From positions 76,156,730 through 76,220,729 of the forward strand of contig NC_092091.1 in assembly GCF_045679555.1 (NCBI RefSeq): a DNA stretch of 64,000 nucleotides. The letters run 5' to 3'. The stretch is from Salvelinus alpinus. Lineage: Eukaryota; Chordata; Actinopteri; Salmoniformes; Salmonidae. A program made the translations under genes and the position numbers. Below are positions 24,180 to 43,795 of the stretch, one piece after another (the stretch's first letter is position 1; each line of letters opens with the position of its first letter). The notes beneath the pieces are model-generated. The model was not told the origin of the DNA, did not search any database, and worked only from the letters and a program-made list of their open reading frames with translations.

Positions 24180-27100
24180 AGGACATCTAGTTGTTAAAGG
24201 ACTAATGAATCACTATGGTATGGAGTAACATCTAGTTGTTAAAGGACTAATGAATCACTATGGTATGGAGTAACATCTAGTTGTTAAAGGACTAATGAAT
24301 CACTATGGTATAGAGTAACATCTAGTTGTTAAAGGACTAATGAATCACTATGGTATGGAGTAACATCTAGTTGTTAAAGGACTAATGAATCACTATGGTA
24401 TGGAGTAACATCTAGTTGTTAAAGGACTAATGAATCACTATGGTATGTAGTAACATCTAGTTGTTAAAGGACTAATGAATCACTATGGTATGGAGTAACA
24501 TCTAGTTGTTAAAGGACTAATGAATCACTATGGTATGGAGTAACATCTAGTTGTTAAAGAACTAATGAATCACTATGGTATGGAGTAACATCTAGTTGTT
24601 AATGAATCACTATGGTGTGGAGCAGCATCTAGTTGTTAAAGGACTAATGAATCACTATGGTGTGGAGTAACATCTAGTTGTTAATGAATCACTATGGTGT
24701 GGAGCAGCATCTAGTTGTTAAAGGACTAATGAATCACTATGGTATGGAGTAACATCTAGTTGTTAAAGAACTAATGAATCACTATGATATGGAGTAACAT
24801 CTAGTTGTTAATAAAGAACTAATGAATCACTATGGTATGGAGTAACATCTAGTTGTTAAAGGACTAATGAATCACTATGGTATGGAGTAACATCTAGTTG
24901 TTAATGAATCACTATGGTATGGAGTGACATCTAGTTGTTAAAGGACTAATGAATCACTATGATATGGAGCAGCATCTAGTTGTTAATGAACCACTATGGT
25001 ATGGAGCAACATCTAGTTGTTAAAGGACTAATGAATCACTATGGTATGGAGTAACATCTAGTTGTTAAAGGACTAATGAATCACTATGGTATGGAGTAAC
25101 ATCTAGTTGTTAAAGGACTAATGAATCACTATGGTATGGAGTAACATCTAGTTGTTAAAGGACTAATGAATCACTATGGTATGGAGCAGCATCTAGTTGT
25201 TAAAGGACTAATGAATCACTATGGTATGGAGTAACATCTAGTTGTTAAAGGACTAATGAATCACTATGGTATGGAGTAACATCTAGTTGTTAAAGGACTA
25301 ATGAATCACTATGGTATGGAGTAACATCTAGTTGTTAAAGGACTAATGAATCACTATGGTATGGAGTAACATCTAGTTGTTAAAGGACTAATGAATCACT
25401 ATGGTATGGAGTAACATCTAGTTGTTAAAGGACTAATGAATCACTATGGTATGGAGTAACATCTAGTTGTTAATGAATCACTATGGTATGGAGCAGCATC
25501 TAGTTGTTAATGAATCACTATGGTATGGAGTAACATCTAGTTGTTAAAGGACTAATGAATCACTATGGTATGGAGCAGCATCTAGTTGTTAAAGGACTAA
25601 TGAATCACTATGGTATGGAGTAACATCTAGTTGTTAAAGGACTAATGAATCACTATGGTATGGAGTAACATCTAGTTGTTAAAGGACTAATGAATCACTA
25701 TGGTATGGAGTAGACATCTAGTTGTTAAAGGACTAATGAATCACTATGGTATGGAGTAACATCTAGTTGTTAAAGGACTAATGAATCACTATGGTATGGA
25801 GTAACATCTAGTTGTTAAAGGACTAATGAATCACTATGGTATGGAGTAACATCTAGTTGTTAAAGGACTAATGAATCACTATGGTATGGAGTAACATCTA
25901 GTTGTTAAAGGACTAATGAATCACTATGGTATGGAGTAACATCTAGTTGTTAAAGGACTAATGAATCACTATGGTATGGAGTAACATCTAGTTGTTAAAG
26001 GACTAATGAATCACTATGGTATGGAGTAACATCTAGTTGTTAAAGGACTAATGAACCACTATGGTATGGAGTGACATCTAGTTGTTAATGAATCACTATG
26101 GTATGGAGTAACATCTAGTTGTTAAAGGACTAATGAATCACTATGGTATGGAGTAACATCTAGTTGTTAAAGGACTAATGAATCACTATGGTATGGAGTA
26201 ACATCTAGTTGTTAAAGGACTAATGAATCACTATGGTATGGAGTAACATCTAGTTGTTAAAGGACTAATGAATCACTATGGTATGGAGTAACATCTAGTT
26301 GTTAAAGGACTAATGAATCACTATGGTATGGAGTAACATCTAGTTGTTAAAGGACTAATGAATCACTATGGTATGGAGTAACATCTAGTTGTTAAAGGAC
26401 TAATGAATCACTATGGTATGGAGTAACATCTAGTTGTTAAAGGACTAATGAATCACTATGGTATGGAGTAACATCTAGTTGTTAAAGGACTAATGAATCA
26501 CTATGGTATGGAGTAACATCTAGTTGTTAAAGGACTAATGAATCACTATGGTATGGAGTAACATCTAGTTGTTAAAGGACTAATGAATCACTATGGTATG
26601 GAGTAACATCTAGTTGTTAAAGGACTAATGAATCACTATGGTATGGAGTAACATCTAGTTGTTAATGAATCACTATGGTATGGAGTAACATCTAGTTGTT
26701 AAAGGACTAATGAATCACTATGGTATGGAGTAACATCTAGTTGTTAAAGGACTAATGAATCACTATGGTATGGAGTAACATCTAGTTGTTAAAGGACTAA
26801 TGAATCACTATGGTATGGAGTAACATCTAGTTGTTAAAGGACTAATGAATCACTATGGTATGGAGTAACATCTAGTTGTTAAAGGACTAATGAATCACTA
26901 TGGTATGGAGTAACATCTAGTTGTTAAAGGACTAATGAATCACTATGGTATGGAGTAACATCTAGTTGTTAAAGGACTAATGAATCACTATGGTATGGAG
27001 TAACATCTAGTTGTTAAAGGACTAATGAATCACTATGGTATGGAGTAACATCTAGTTGTTAAAGGACTAATGAATCACTATGGTATGGAGTAACATCTAG

Positions 27101-29817
27101 TTGTTAAAGGACTAATGAATCACTATGGTATGGAGTAACATCTAGTTGTTAAAGGACTAATGAATCACTATGGTATGGAGTAACATCTAGTTGTTAAAGG
27201 ACTAATGAATCACTATGGTATGGAGTAACATCTAGTTGTTAAAGGACTAATGAATCACTATGGTATGGAGTAACATCTAGTTGTTAAAGGACTAATGAAT
27301 CACTATGGTATGGAGTAACATCTAGTTGTTAAAGGACTAATGAATCACTATGGTATGGAGTAACATCTAGTTGTTAAAGGACTAATGAATCACTATGGTA
27401 TGGAGTAACATCTAGTTGTTAAAGGACTAATGAATCACTATGGTATGGAGTAACATCTAGTTGTTAAAGGACTAATGAATCACTATGGTATGGAGTAACA
27501 TCTAGTTGTTAAAGGACTAATGAATCACTATGGTATGGAGTAACATCTAGTTGTTAAAGGACTAATGAATCACTATGGTATGGAGTAACATCTAGTTGTT
27601 AAAGGACTAATGAATCACTATGGTATGGAGTAACATCTAGTTGTTAAAGGACTAATGAATCACTATGGTATGGAGTAACATCTAGTTGTTAAAGGACTAA
27701 TGAATCACTATGGTATGGAGTAACATCTAGTTGTTAAAGGACTAATGAATCACTATGGTATGGAGTAACATCTAGTTGTTAAAGGACTAATGAATCACTA
27801 TGGTATGGAGTAACATCTAGTTGTTAAAGGACTAATGAATCACTATGGTATGGAGTAACATCTAGTTGTTAAAGGACTAATGAATCACTATGGTATGGAG
27901 TAACATCTAGTTGTTAAAGGACTAATGAATCACTATGGTATGGAGTAACATCTAGTTGTATAAAGGACTAATGAATCACTATGGTATGGAGTAACATCTA
28001 GTTGTTAAAGGACTAATGAATCACTATGGTATGGAGTAACATCTAGTTGTTAAAGGACTAATGAATCACTATGGTATGGAGTAACATCTAGATGTTAAAG
28101 GACTAATGAATCACTATGGTATGGAGTAACATCTAGTTGTTAAAGGACTAATGAATCACTATGGTATGGAGTAACATCTAGTTGTTAAAGGACTAATGAA
28201 TCACTATGGTATGGAGTAACATCTAGTTGTTAAAGGACTAATGAATCACTATGGTATGGAGTAACATCTAGTTGTTAAAGGACTAATGAATCACTATGGT
28301 ATGGAGTAACATCTAGTTGTTAAAGGACTAATGAATCACTATGGTATGGAGTAACATCTAGTTGTTAAAGGACTAATGAATCACTATGGTATGGAGTAAC
28401 ATCTAGTTGTTAAAGGACTAATGAATCACTATGGTATGGAGTAACATCTAGTTGTTAAAGGACTAATGAATCACTATGGTATGGAGTAACATCTAGTTGT
28501 TAATGAATCACTATGGTGTGGAGTAACATCTAGTTGATAAAGGACTAATGAATCACTATGGTGTGGAGTAACATCTAGTTGTTAAAGGACTAATGACTCA
28601 CTATGGTATGGAGTAACATCTAGATGTTAAAGGACTAATGAATCACTATGGTATGGAGTAACATCTAGTTGTTAATGAATCACTATGGTATGGAGTGACA
28701 TCTAGTTGATAAAGGACTAATGAATCACTATGGTATGGAGTAACATCTAGTTGTTAAAGGACTAATGAATCACTATGGTATGGAGTAACATCTAGTTGTT
28801 AAAGGACTAATGAATCACTATGGTATGGAGTAACATCTAGTTGTTAAAGGACTAATGAATCACTATGGTGTGGAGCAGCATCTAGTTGTTAAAGGACTAA
28901 TGAATCACTATGGTATGGAGTAACATCTAGATGTTAAAGGACTAATGAATCACTATGGTATGGAGTAACATTAAAGGACTAATGAATCACTATGGTATGG
29001 AGTAACATCTAGTTGTTAAGGAATCACTATGGTATGGAGTGACATCTAGTTGATAAAGGACTAATGAATCACTATGGTATGGAGTAACATCTAGTTGTTA
29101 AAGGACTAATGAATCACTATGGTATGGAGTAACATCTAGTTGTTAAAGGACTAATGAATCACTATGATATGGAGTAACATCTAGTTGTTAAAGGACTAAT
29201 GAATCACTATGGTATGTAGTAACATCTAGTTGTTAAAGGACTAATGAATCACTATGGTATGTAGTAACATCTAGTTGTTAAAGGACTAATGAATCACTAT
29301 GGTATGGAGTAACATCTAGTTGTTAAAGGACTAATGAATCACTATGGTGTGGAGCAGCATCTAGTTGTTAAAGGACTAATGAATCACTATGGTATGGAGT
29401 AACATCTAGATGTTAAAGGACTAATGAATCACTATGGTATGGAGTAACATTAAAGGACTAATGAATCACTATGGTATGGAGTAACATCTAGTTGTTAAGG
29501 AATCACTATGGTATGGAGTGACATCTAGTTGATAAAGGACTAATGAATCACTATGGTATGGAGTAACATCTAGTTGTTAAAGGACTAATGAATCACTATG
29601 GTATGGAGTAACATCTAGTTGTTAAAGGACTAATGAATCACTATGGTATGGAGTAACATCTAGTTGTTAATGAATCACTATGGTATGGAGTGACATCTAG
29701 TTGATAAAGGACTAATGAATCACTATAGTATGGAGTAACATTATAGGACTAATGAATCACTATGGTATGGAGTGACATCTAGATGTTAAAGGACTAATGA
29801 ATCACTATGGTATGGAG
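24180..29817. repeat. 45-bp minisatellite, about 125 copies (5.6 kb)
   Basis: The unit is 'aacatctagttgttaaagga' plus 'ctaatgaatcactatggtat' plus 'ggagt'. A central block (about 26100-28500) is nearly invariant, while both edges carry more variants (ggtGtgg, gaGCAGc, gatAtgg, tgAtaaagg). A 37-bp form lacking 8 bp recurs throughout. Stops in all frames make it non-coding. Confidence 0.97.
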
Positions 29818-30163
29818 AAGCAGTGTGTAATAGATTGCTAATTGACATGATGACAAATAGGAGAGATTGTTGAGATTTTTTGATTGTAAAAATTTTCATT
29901 TGTTTAATTCTTCTATTTGAAAATGTATTTAGACGTCTTGTTTTTGACCCAAATCAATAAACATAGTAAACAGCATCATATTAGTTAATTTATTCATTAA
30001 CTAGACCTACTGTTGACCAATAGTAACTTGTGTTTGTTATGACAATCACTTATATTGTTAGGCCAAAAGACAACTGTCTGGTACACAAGGCTGAATCTCA
30101 AATAGCATCATATTCCCCATGTAGTGCACTTAAAGAGAATATGGTGCCATTTGTCTCACACCT
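29818..30163. other. Spacer between two satellite arrays
   Basis: A/T-rich unique-looking sequence. A fragment 'ccatgtagtgcacttaaaga' resembles the salmonid MITE also present at 33806. No gene is seen. Confidence 0.5.
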
Positions 30164-32315
30164 ACAGCCTTCTTATTGGTGGATAGAGCCTTGACACATT
30201 ATAACACCTAGAGCCTTCTTATTGGTGGATAGAGCCTTGACACATTATAACACCTAGAGCCTTCTTATTGGTGGATAGAGACTTGACACATTCTAACACC
30301 TACAGCCTTCTTATTGGTGGATAGAGACTTGACACATTATAACACCTAGAGCCTTCTTATTGGTGGATAGAGCCTTGACACATTCTAACACCTACAGCCT
30401 TCTTATTGGTGGATAGAGCCTTGACACATTCTAACACCTAGAGCCTTCTTATTGGTGGATAGAGCCTTGACACATTATAACACCTAGAGCCTTCTTATTG
30501 GTGGATAGAGCCTTGACACATTGTAACACCTAGAGCCTTCTTATTGGTGGATAGAGCCTTGACACATTATAACACCTACAGCCTTCTTATTGGTGGATAG
30601 AGCCTTGACACATTCTAACACCTAGAGCCTTCTTATTGGTGGATAGAGCCTTGACACATAACACCTAGAGCCTTCTTATTGGTGGATAGAGCCTTGACAC
30701 ATTATAACACCTAGAGCCTTCTTATTGGTGGATAGAGCCTTGACACATTATAACACCTAGAGCCTTCTTATTGGTGGATAGAGCCTTGACACATTATAAC
30801 ACCTACAGCCTTCTTATTGGTGGATAGAGCCTTGACACATTGTAACACCTAGAGCCTTCTTATTGGTGGATAGAGCCTTGACACATTCTAACACCTACAG
30901 CCTTCTTATTGGTGGATAGAGCCTTGACACATTATAACACCTACAGCCTTCTTATTGGTGGATAGAGCCTTGACACATTATAACACCTAGAGCCTTCTTA
31001 TTGGTGGATAGAGCCTTGACACATTATAACACCTAGAGCCTTCTTATTGGTGGATAGAGCCTTGACACATTCTAACACCTAGAGCCTTCTTATTGGTGGA
31101 TAGAGCCTTGACACATTATAACACCTAGAGCCTTCTTATTGGTGGATAGAGCCTTGACACATTCTAACACCTAGAGCCTTCTTATTGGTGGATAGAGCCT
31201 TGACACATTCTAACACCTAGAGCCTTCTTATTGGTGGATAGAGCCTTGACACATTATAACACCTACAGCCTTCTTATTGGTGGATAGAGCCTTGACACAT
31301 TATAACACCTAGAGCCTTCTTATTGGTGGATAGAGCCTTGACACATTATAACACCTAGAGCCTTCTTATTGGTGGATAGAGCCTTGACACATTCTAACAC
31401 CTACAGCCTTCTTATTGGTGGATAGAGCCTTGACACATTCTAACACCTAGAGCCTTCTTATTGGTGGATAGAGCCTTGACACATTCTAACACCTACAGCC
31501 TTCTTATTGGTGGATAGAGCCTTGACACATTATAACACCTACAGCCTTCTTATTGGTGGATAGAGCCTTGACACATTATAACACCTACAGCCTTCTTATT
31601 GGTGGATAGAGACTTGAAACATTCTAACACCTACAGCCTTCTTATTGGTGGATAGAGCCTTGAAACATTCTAACACCTACAGCCTTCTTATTGGTGGATA
31701 GAGCCTTGAAACATTCTAACACCTACAGCCTTCTTATTGGTGGATAGAGCCTTGACACATTCTAACACCTACAGCCTTCTTATTGGTGGATAGAGCCTTG
31801 AAACATTCTAACACCTACAGCCTTCTTATTGGTGGATAGAGCCTTGACACATTCTAACACCTAGAGCCTTCTTATTGGTGGATAGAGCCTTGAAACATTC
31901 TAACACCTACAGCCTTCTTATTGGTGGATAGAGCCTTGACACATTCTAACACCTACAGCCTTCTTATTGGTGGATAGAGCCTTGAAACATTCTAACACCT
32001 ACAGCCTTCTTATTGGTGGATAGAGCCTTGACACATTATAACACCTAGAGCCTTCTTATTGGTGGATAAAGCCTTGACACATTCTAACACCTACAGCCTT
32101 CTTATTGGTGGATAGAGCCTTGACACATTCTAACACCTACAGCCTTCTTATTGGTGGATAGAGCCTTGAAACATTCTAACACCTACAGCCTTCTTATTGG
32201 TGGATAGAGCCTTGACACATTCTAACACCTACAGCCTTCTTATTGGTGGATAGAGCCTTGACACATTCTAACACCTAGAGCCTTCTTATTGGTGGATAGA
32301 GACTTGAAACATCCT
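30164..32315. repeat. 46-bp minisatellite, about 47 copies, upstream of the lectin gene
   Basis: The unit is 'agccttcttattggtggata' plus 'gagccttgacacattataac' plus 'acctag'. Variants are acatt(a/c/g)taac, ccta(g/c)ag and tga(c/a)acat. Every unit contains ATTGG (inverse CCAAT). The last unit abuts the leader of the intact lectin gene at 32316. Confidence 0.97.
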
Positions 32316-32400
32316 GTCACCAGCTTTGGGACACAGACAGAGAACAGAGAAGTACAGGATTTAGACACATCAGACCAACTTCTGCTCAGTCAGTTAGAAA
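32316..32400 (+). promoter_or_regulatory. Probable first (non-coding) exon of the lectin gene
   Basis: The leader 'tttgggacacagacagagaa' to 'cagtcagttagaaag' ends in the donor 'gtaatcatacagta' (about 32401), matching copy D at 14390-14430. The next acceptor is 'tttggtacag' (32530), nine bases before the ATG. No clear TATA box was found between the array and this exon. Confidence 0.5.
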
Positions 32401-32539
32401 GGTAATCATACAGTAAGTCAATACTGTAAGTAAAAGTAAGTTTGAATCATAGATACTACAATAAGAGGTCAGACAGACTGAATTAGTTGATTCATTGATT
32501 GATTGGTGTAATCATTGATATTTGGTACAGTTAGTTAAG

Positions 32540-38844
<6,305 letters not shown>

Positions 38845-39240
38845 CAGAAATAGCTACATATAGGTCAAATCCACATCTTGTTTAAATGTGTTTATTTTAT
38901 TGTTGCACATTAACATTTTCCCTAAGATTGTGTAATTAACTGAGCACATGCATTTGCATGGTACATGGTATTATCTTTCTGTCTTTCAGCTGTAATTCAT
39001 TTTTTGGCAATATATTATTGGCATTCTTTTGGATCAGTCACAATACTGTATTGGTTTCAGCTTTGTCCTCTTCCCTCTAAACAGTTTATTCATTAAGTAT
39101 TACTTCTATGAAATGGTATTGTACCATCTAATCCGCTGTGAGATATATTTTCATCTGTTTCAATCTGGTGTATGTTTTTTACTAGACCTACATTGAAAAA
39201 TGTACTTAAAGAAATATACTTTGATTAAAAATATGTATTT
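38845..39240 (+). other. Probable 3' UTR of the lectin gene
   Basis: A/T-rich sequence follows the stop codon. An ATTAAA variant poly(A) signal lies at about 39224-39229 ('ttgattaaaaata'). No canonical AATAAA is seen nearer the stop. Confidence 0.4.
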
Positions 39241-39507
39241 TTTAACATGTGAACTCAGGGAATTACCATTTAGGCTTTCAAACTTGTTCATCTGGTACTA
39301 AGCATATAGAAGGTAGGTCTAGTCACAGACACAATTACAGTACTGTACCCCCACATGGTCTGACCCATGTCATCACTCTTAGCCTACCTTTACCAAGAGG
39401 TATATAGAGTCACGTCCACATTTTGCAAAAATACTTTGAAAAAAATAAAACATCTAAATAAATAAAAATTGCAAGAAGATAAAAGGGTCAAAATGATTGT
39501 CACCGCT

Positions 39508-41155
39508 GTACTCCAGCACCCTCCCACTGCGAGGATAACAACACTGAGACTAGTCTGGTTAAAAATACTCCAGCACCCTCTCTCTGCAAGGGTAACAACA
39601 CTGAGACTAGTCTGTTTAAAAATACTCCAGCACCCTCCCACTGCGAGGATAACAACACTGAGACTAGTCTGTTTAAAAATACTCCAGCACCCTCCCACTG
39701 CGAGGATAACAACACTGAGACTAGTCTGGTTAAAAATACTCCAGCACCCTCCCTCTGCGAGGATAACAACACTGAGACTAGTCTGGTTAAAAATACTCCA
39801 GCACCCTCTCTCTGCAAGGGTAACAACACTGAGACTAGTCTGGTTAAAAATACTCCAGCACCCTCCCACTGCAAGGATAACAACACTGAGACTAGTCTGT
39901 TTAAAAATACTCCAGCACCCTCCCTCTGCAAGGATAACAACACTGAGACTAGTCTGGTTAAAAATACTCCAGCACCCTCTCTCTGCAAGGGTAACAACAC
40001 TGAGACTAGTCTGTTTAAAAATACTCCAGCACCCTCCCACTGCGAGGGTAACAACACTGAGACTAGTCTGGTTAAAAATACTCCAGCACCCTCTCTCTGC
40101 AAGGGTAACAACACTGAGACTAGTCTGTTTAAAAATACTCCAGCACCCTCCCACTGCGAGGGTAACAACACTGAGACTAGTCTGTTTAAAAATAATCCAG
40201 CACCCTCCCTCTGCAAGGGTAACAACACTGAGACTAGTCTGGTTAAAAATACTCCTGCACCCTCCCTCTGCAAGGGTAACAACACTGAGACTAGTCTGTT
40301 TAAAAATAATCCAGCACCCTCCCTCTGCAAGGGTAACAACACTGAGACTAGTCTGGTTAAAAATACTCCTGCACCCTCCCTCTGCAAGGGTAACAACACT
40401 GAGACTAGTCTGTTTAAAAATACTCCAGCACCCTCCCTCTGCGAGGATAACAACACTGAGACTAGTCTGTTTAAAAATACTCCAGCACCCTCCCTCTGCA
40501 AGGATAACAACACTGAGACTAGTCTGGTTAAAAATACTCCAGCACCCTCTCTCTGCAAGGGTAACAACACTGAGACTAGTCTGTTTAAAAATACTCCAGC
40601 ACCCTCCCACTGCGAGGGTAACAACACTGAGACTAGTCTGGTTAAAAATACTCCAGCACCCTCTCTCTGCAAGGGTAACAACACTGAGACTAGTCTGTTT
40701 AAAAATACTCCAGCACCCTCCCACTGCGAGGGTAACAACACTGAGACTAGTCTGTTTAAAAATAATCCAGCACCCTCCCTCTGCAAGGGTAACAACACTG
40801 AGACTAGTCTGGTTAAAAATACTCCTGCACCCTCCCTCTGCAAGGGTAACAACACTGAGACTAGTCTGTTTAAAAATAATCCAGCACCCTCCCTCTGCAA
40901 GGGTAACAACACTGAGACTAGTCTGGTTAAAAATACTCCTGCACCCTCCCTCTGCAAGGGTAACAACACTGAGACTAGTCTGTTTAAAAATACTCCAGCA
41001 CCCTCCCTCTGCGAGGATAACAACACTGAGACTAGTCTGTTTAAAAATACTCCAGCACCCTCCCTCTGCAAGGATAACAACACTGAGACTAGTCTGGTTA
41101 AAAATACTCCAGCACCCTCCCTCTGCAAGGGTAACAACACTGAGACTAGTCTGTT
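39508..41155. repeat. 57-bp minisatellite, about 29 copies
   Basis: The unit is 'actccagcaccctccctctg' plus 'caagggtaacaacactgaga' plus 'ctagtctgtttaaaaat'. Because 57 is divisible by three, several frames stay open on both strands for more than 440 codons. Variant order repeats with a 570-bp (10-unit) period: about 40021-40590 equals 40591-41140. Confidence 0.97.
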
Positions 41156-41345
41156 TGCAATGTATAAGTACCCATTAGTTACAAGTAAGTTCCCCTCAAG
41201 ATACACTTAATTTTACCTATCTAAATCCTGTGTTACACCTAGTAATTACATTGTACTTATGCAGATACTACATGTACTCTGTGGTGTACATTTTTATTTT
41301 AATCTGGGATGACACCCATATGCCAGAGCGACTTGCATTCATCTT
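41156..41345. other. Intergenic, nothing recognised
   Basis: A/T-rich sequence with no exon-like or repeat signature that I recognise. Confidence 0.4.
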
Positions 41346-41660
41346 AATGATCTAACCCTTTTTTTCAATATTCGCCTAAAACGACATACCCAAATCTAAC
41401 TGCCTGTAGCTCAGGACCTGAAGCAAGGATATGCATATTATTGATATCATTTGAAAGGAAACACTTTGAAGTTTGTGGAAGTTTGAAATGAATGTAGGAG
41501 AATATAACATTAGATCTGGTAAAAGATAATACAACACAGAGATGTAGGATTCTAGATGTAATGTAGATGTTGTCCACCAGATGTCAGCAGTGTGTGTGTG
41601 CAAAGTTTCAGACTGATCCAGTGAAGAACTATATCACTACAAAATATTTAGTATCAAGTC
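41346..41660 (+). repeat. Dispersed salmonid repeat
   Basis: 'cgcctaaaacgacataccca', 'ctgtagctcaggacctgaag' and 'ttgaaaggaaacactttgaa' identify a repeat whose inverted copy lies in a sodium-pump intron (62880-63058). Confidence 0.8.
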
Positions 41661-42255
41661 TGCCAGGAGTTTTCCCAAATGTGCCGAATCGGTTTAGAAG
41701 TACATAACTATAGAGAACATACAAAAATGCTATGGATATACAAAATGTAAGTTTGTACACTCCCAGGAATTTCATACATGATGGATTCTTAGCTTCCCTA
41801 CAGAAAAGACACTAACCTTCACACGTCTAGATGGCCGGGCAGGGTGGGTGTGGATCCAGAGGTCAAACTGTAGAACCCAGTTCCTACATTTGAAAATAAT
41901 ATTTTATATATCTTTTTCCAAAAAAACTACACTACATGTTATCTCTGGAATCCTCAGGATGACAAATCAGAGCAAGATTAATGAATGTAAGTGCATGATT
42001 TACCTTCAGAGGTAAATGTACCAAACCAGTTGCTATGATTAGTGTTTTGTTGTTGTGTACAACCCTCAAACAATATTTGTCATCTGTAATAGCTACTGTA
42101 AATTGGACACTGCTGTTAGATTAACAAGAAATGAAGCTTTCTGCCCATATAAGACATGTCTATGTCCCGGAAAGTTGGCTGTTTTTTACAACACCCTTCT
42201 AGTCACATGTTGCATGTTGAGCAGCAACTGTCCCGTATAAGGGACACCAATCCCG
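41661..42255. other. Intergenic, nothing recognised
   Basis: No gene, RNA or clear repeat is seen; short open frames are random. Confidence 0.4.
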
Positions 42256-42257
42256 AG

Positions 42258-42455
42258 AGCAGGGCTGCCCAACCCTCTTCCTGGAGATCTACTGTCCTGT
42301 AGGTGTTCAGTCCAACCCTAATTTAGCATTTCGGATTTAGCTAGTTAAGGTCTTGTTGAGCAGCTAATTATCAGAATCATGTGTGTTAAATTAGGATTGG
42401 ACTGAAAACCCACAGGACGGTAGATCTCCAGGAAGAGGGTTTGGCAGCCCTGACC
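42258..42455. repeat. Foldback MITE, about 195 bp
   Basis: The left arm 'gggctgcccaaccctcttcc' 'tggagatctactgtcctgt' is the inverse of the right arm 'acaggacggtagatctcca' 'ggaagagggtttggcagccc'. The centre has two further inverse segments ('gtccaaccctaatttagc' and 'aattaggattggact'). Confidence 0.85.
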
Positions 42456-42544
42456 TAGAGGTTAAGATAGCTAGGTGAGACAACCACATATCACAGTCTA
42501 TTATACAGGATATAAATATTGCATTCCAGCTAAACAACGGATAT

Positions 42545-42600
42545 ACAGTGAGTGTACAAAACATCAAGAACACCTCCCTAATATCGAGTTGCGCAACCAC
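42545..42600 (+). mobile_element. Tc1-like terminal repeat fragment
   Basis: 'cagtgagtgtacaaaacatc' 'aagaacacct' matches the end of a salmonid Tc1-like family and is preceded by 'ta'. The rest of the element is absent. Confidence 0.5.
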
Positions 42601-42825
42601 AACTTTTTTTATTTTGCAGTTATCTTAGTAGCAGCAAGTGAAAAGAGCAAATGGGAATCAAGCATTTCAAATACAGGTACAGCCTGTTCCTTTTGGGTCA
42701 AACTGAATTACGTAGCATGTATTTGTTTGTTTGCCAACAAGGTTTTTGAAATGCAGGGAGAAACTGCCTCCAAGTAGCATACAGGTCATGTTTTCTCTAA
42801 ATAAGGAACAGGTCCATCCTTTACA

Positions 42826-42856
<31 letters not shown>

Positions 42857-42877
42857 AGTGACACACACAGTGACACA

Positions 42878-42908
<31 letters not shown>

Positions 42909-43057
42909 ACACAGTGACACACACACACAGTGACACACACACACACACACAGTGACACACACACCCAGTGACACACACACACAGTGACACACACAGTGAC
43001 ACACACACCCAGTGACACACACACACAGTGGCACACACACTGACACACAGTGACACA

Positions 43058-43088
<31 letters not shown>

Positions 43089-43191
43089 ACAGTGACACAC
43101 ACACACACACACAGTGACACACACAGTAACACACACACACAGTGACACACACACACACACAGTGACACACACACTGATACACACACCCAGT

Positions 43192-43234
<43 letters not shown>

Positions 43235-43445
43235 AGTGACACACACACACACCCAATGACACACACACCCATTGACACACACAACCAATGACACACACAC
43301 ACCCAGTGACACACACACACGGTGACACACACACACACAGTGACACACACACACACAGAGAGTGACATACACAAACAAAGTGATACGCACACAGTGACAT
43401 GCACACACACAGTGACACAGACACACACACACACGGTGACACACA
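42826..43445. repeat. Compound (CA)n / 'agtgacacac' microsatellite
   Basis: Runs of CA are interrupted by AGTGA at irregular spacing over 620 bp. All long frames are low-complexity (CVCV, HTHT) and are not genes. The segment 43445-43795 is A/T-rich with no gene. Confidence 0.97.
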
Positions 43446-43795
43446 CTCATTTTACCTCCATTTCATTCTCTCTAATACACTTCCTCTCTCACTCTTACCC
43501 TTTCCATCAGTCCATCTATTCTGTCATTCTCTAAACCTTACCCTTTCTATCAGTCCATCTATTATGTCATTCTCTAACCCTCCATGTTTTACTTTTGAGG
43601 GACAGCCTGTGGGTGCATGTTTTATAAACGTATAATTTTAAATGAATAATGTATCCACCCGATCTAAAAATAACAAAACAAATAAAAGTGAGGGGGGGAA
43701 CAAAGAATTTGAAGATTTTTGTTGAATGACTAAATATATGACCATAAGTACATGGTTTGGAGGGCTCTATGATAGTAATATAGTATATTTAAATA

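Noticed and set aside
39469-41206. Overlapping 444-569-codon frames on both strands
   Set aside because: They are readings of a 57-bp minisatellite whose unit is a multiple of three; no start context, domain or non-repeat coding sequence supports a gene.
42667-43450. Cysteine/valine-rich frames over the CA tract
   Set aside because: Low-complexity translation of a compound microsatellite.
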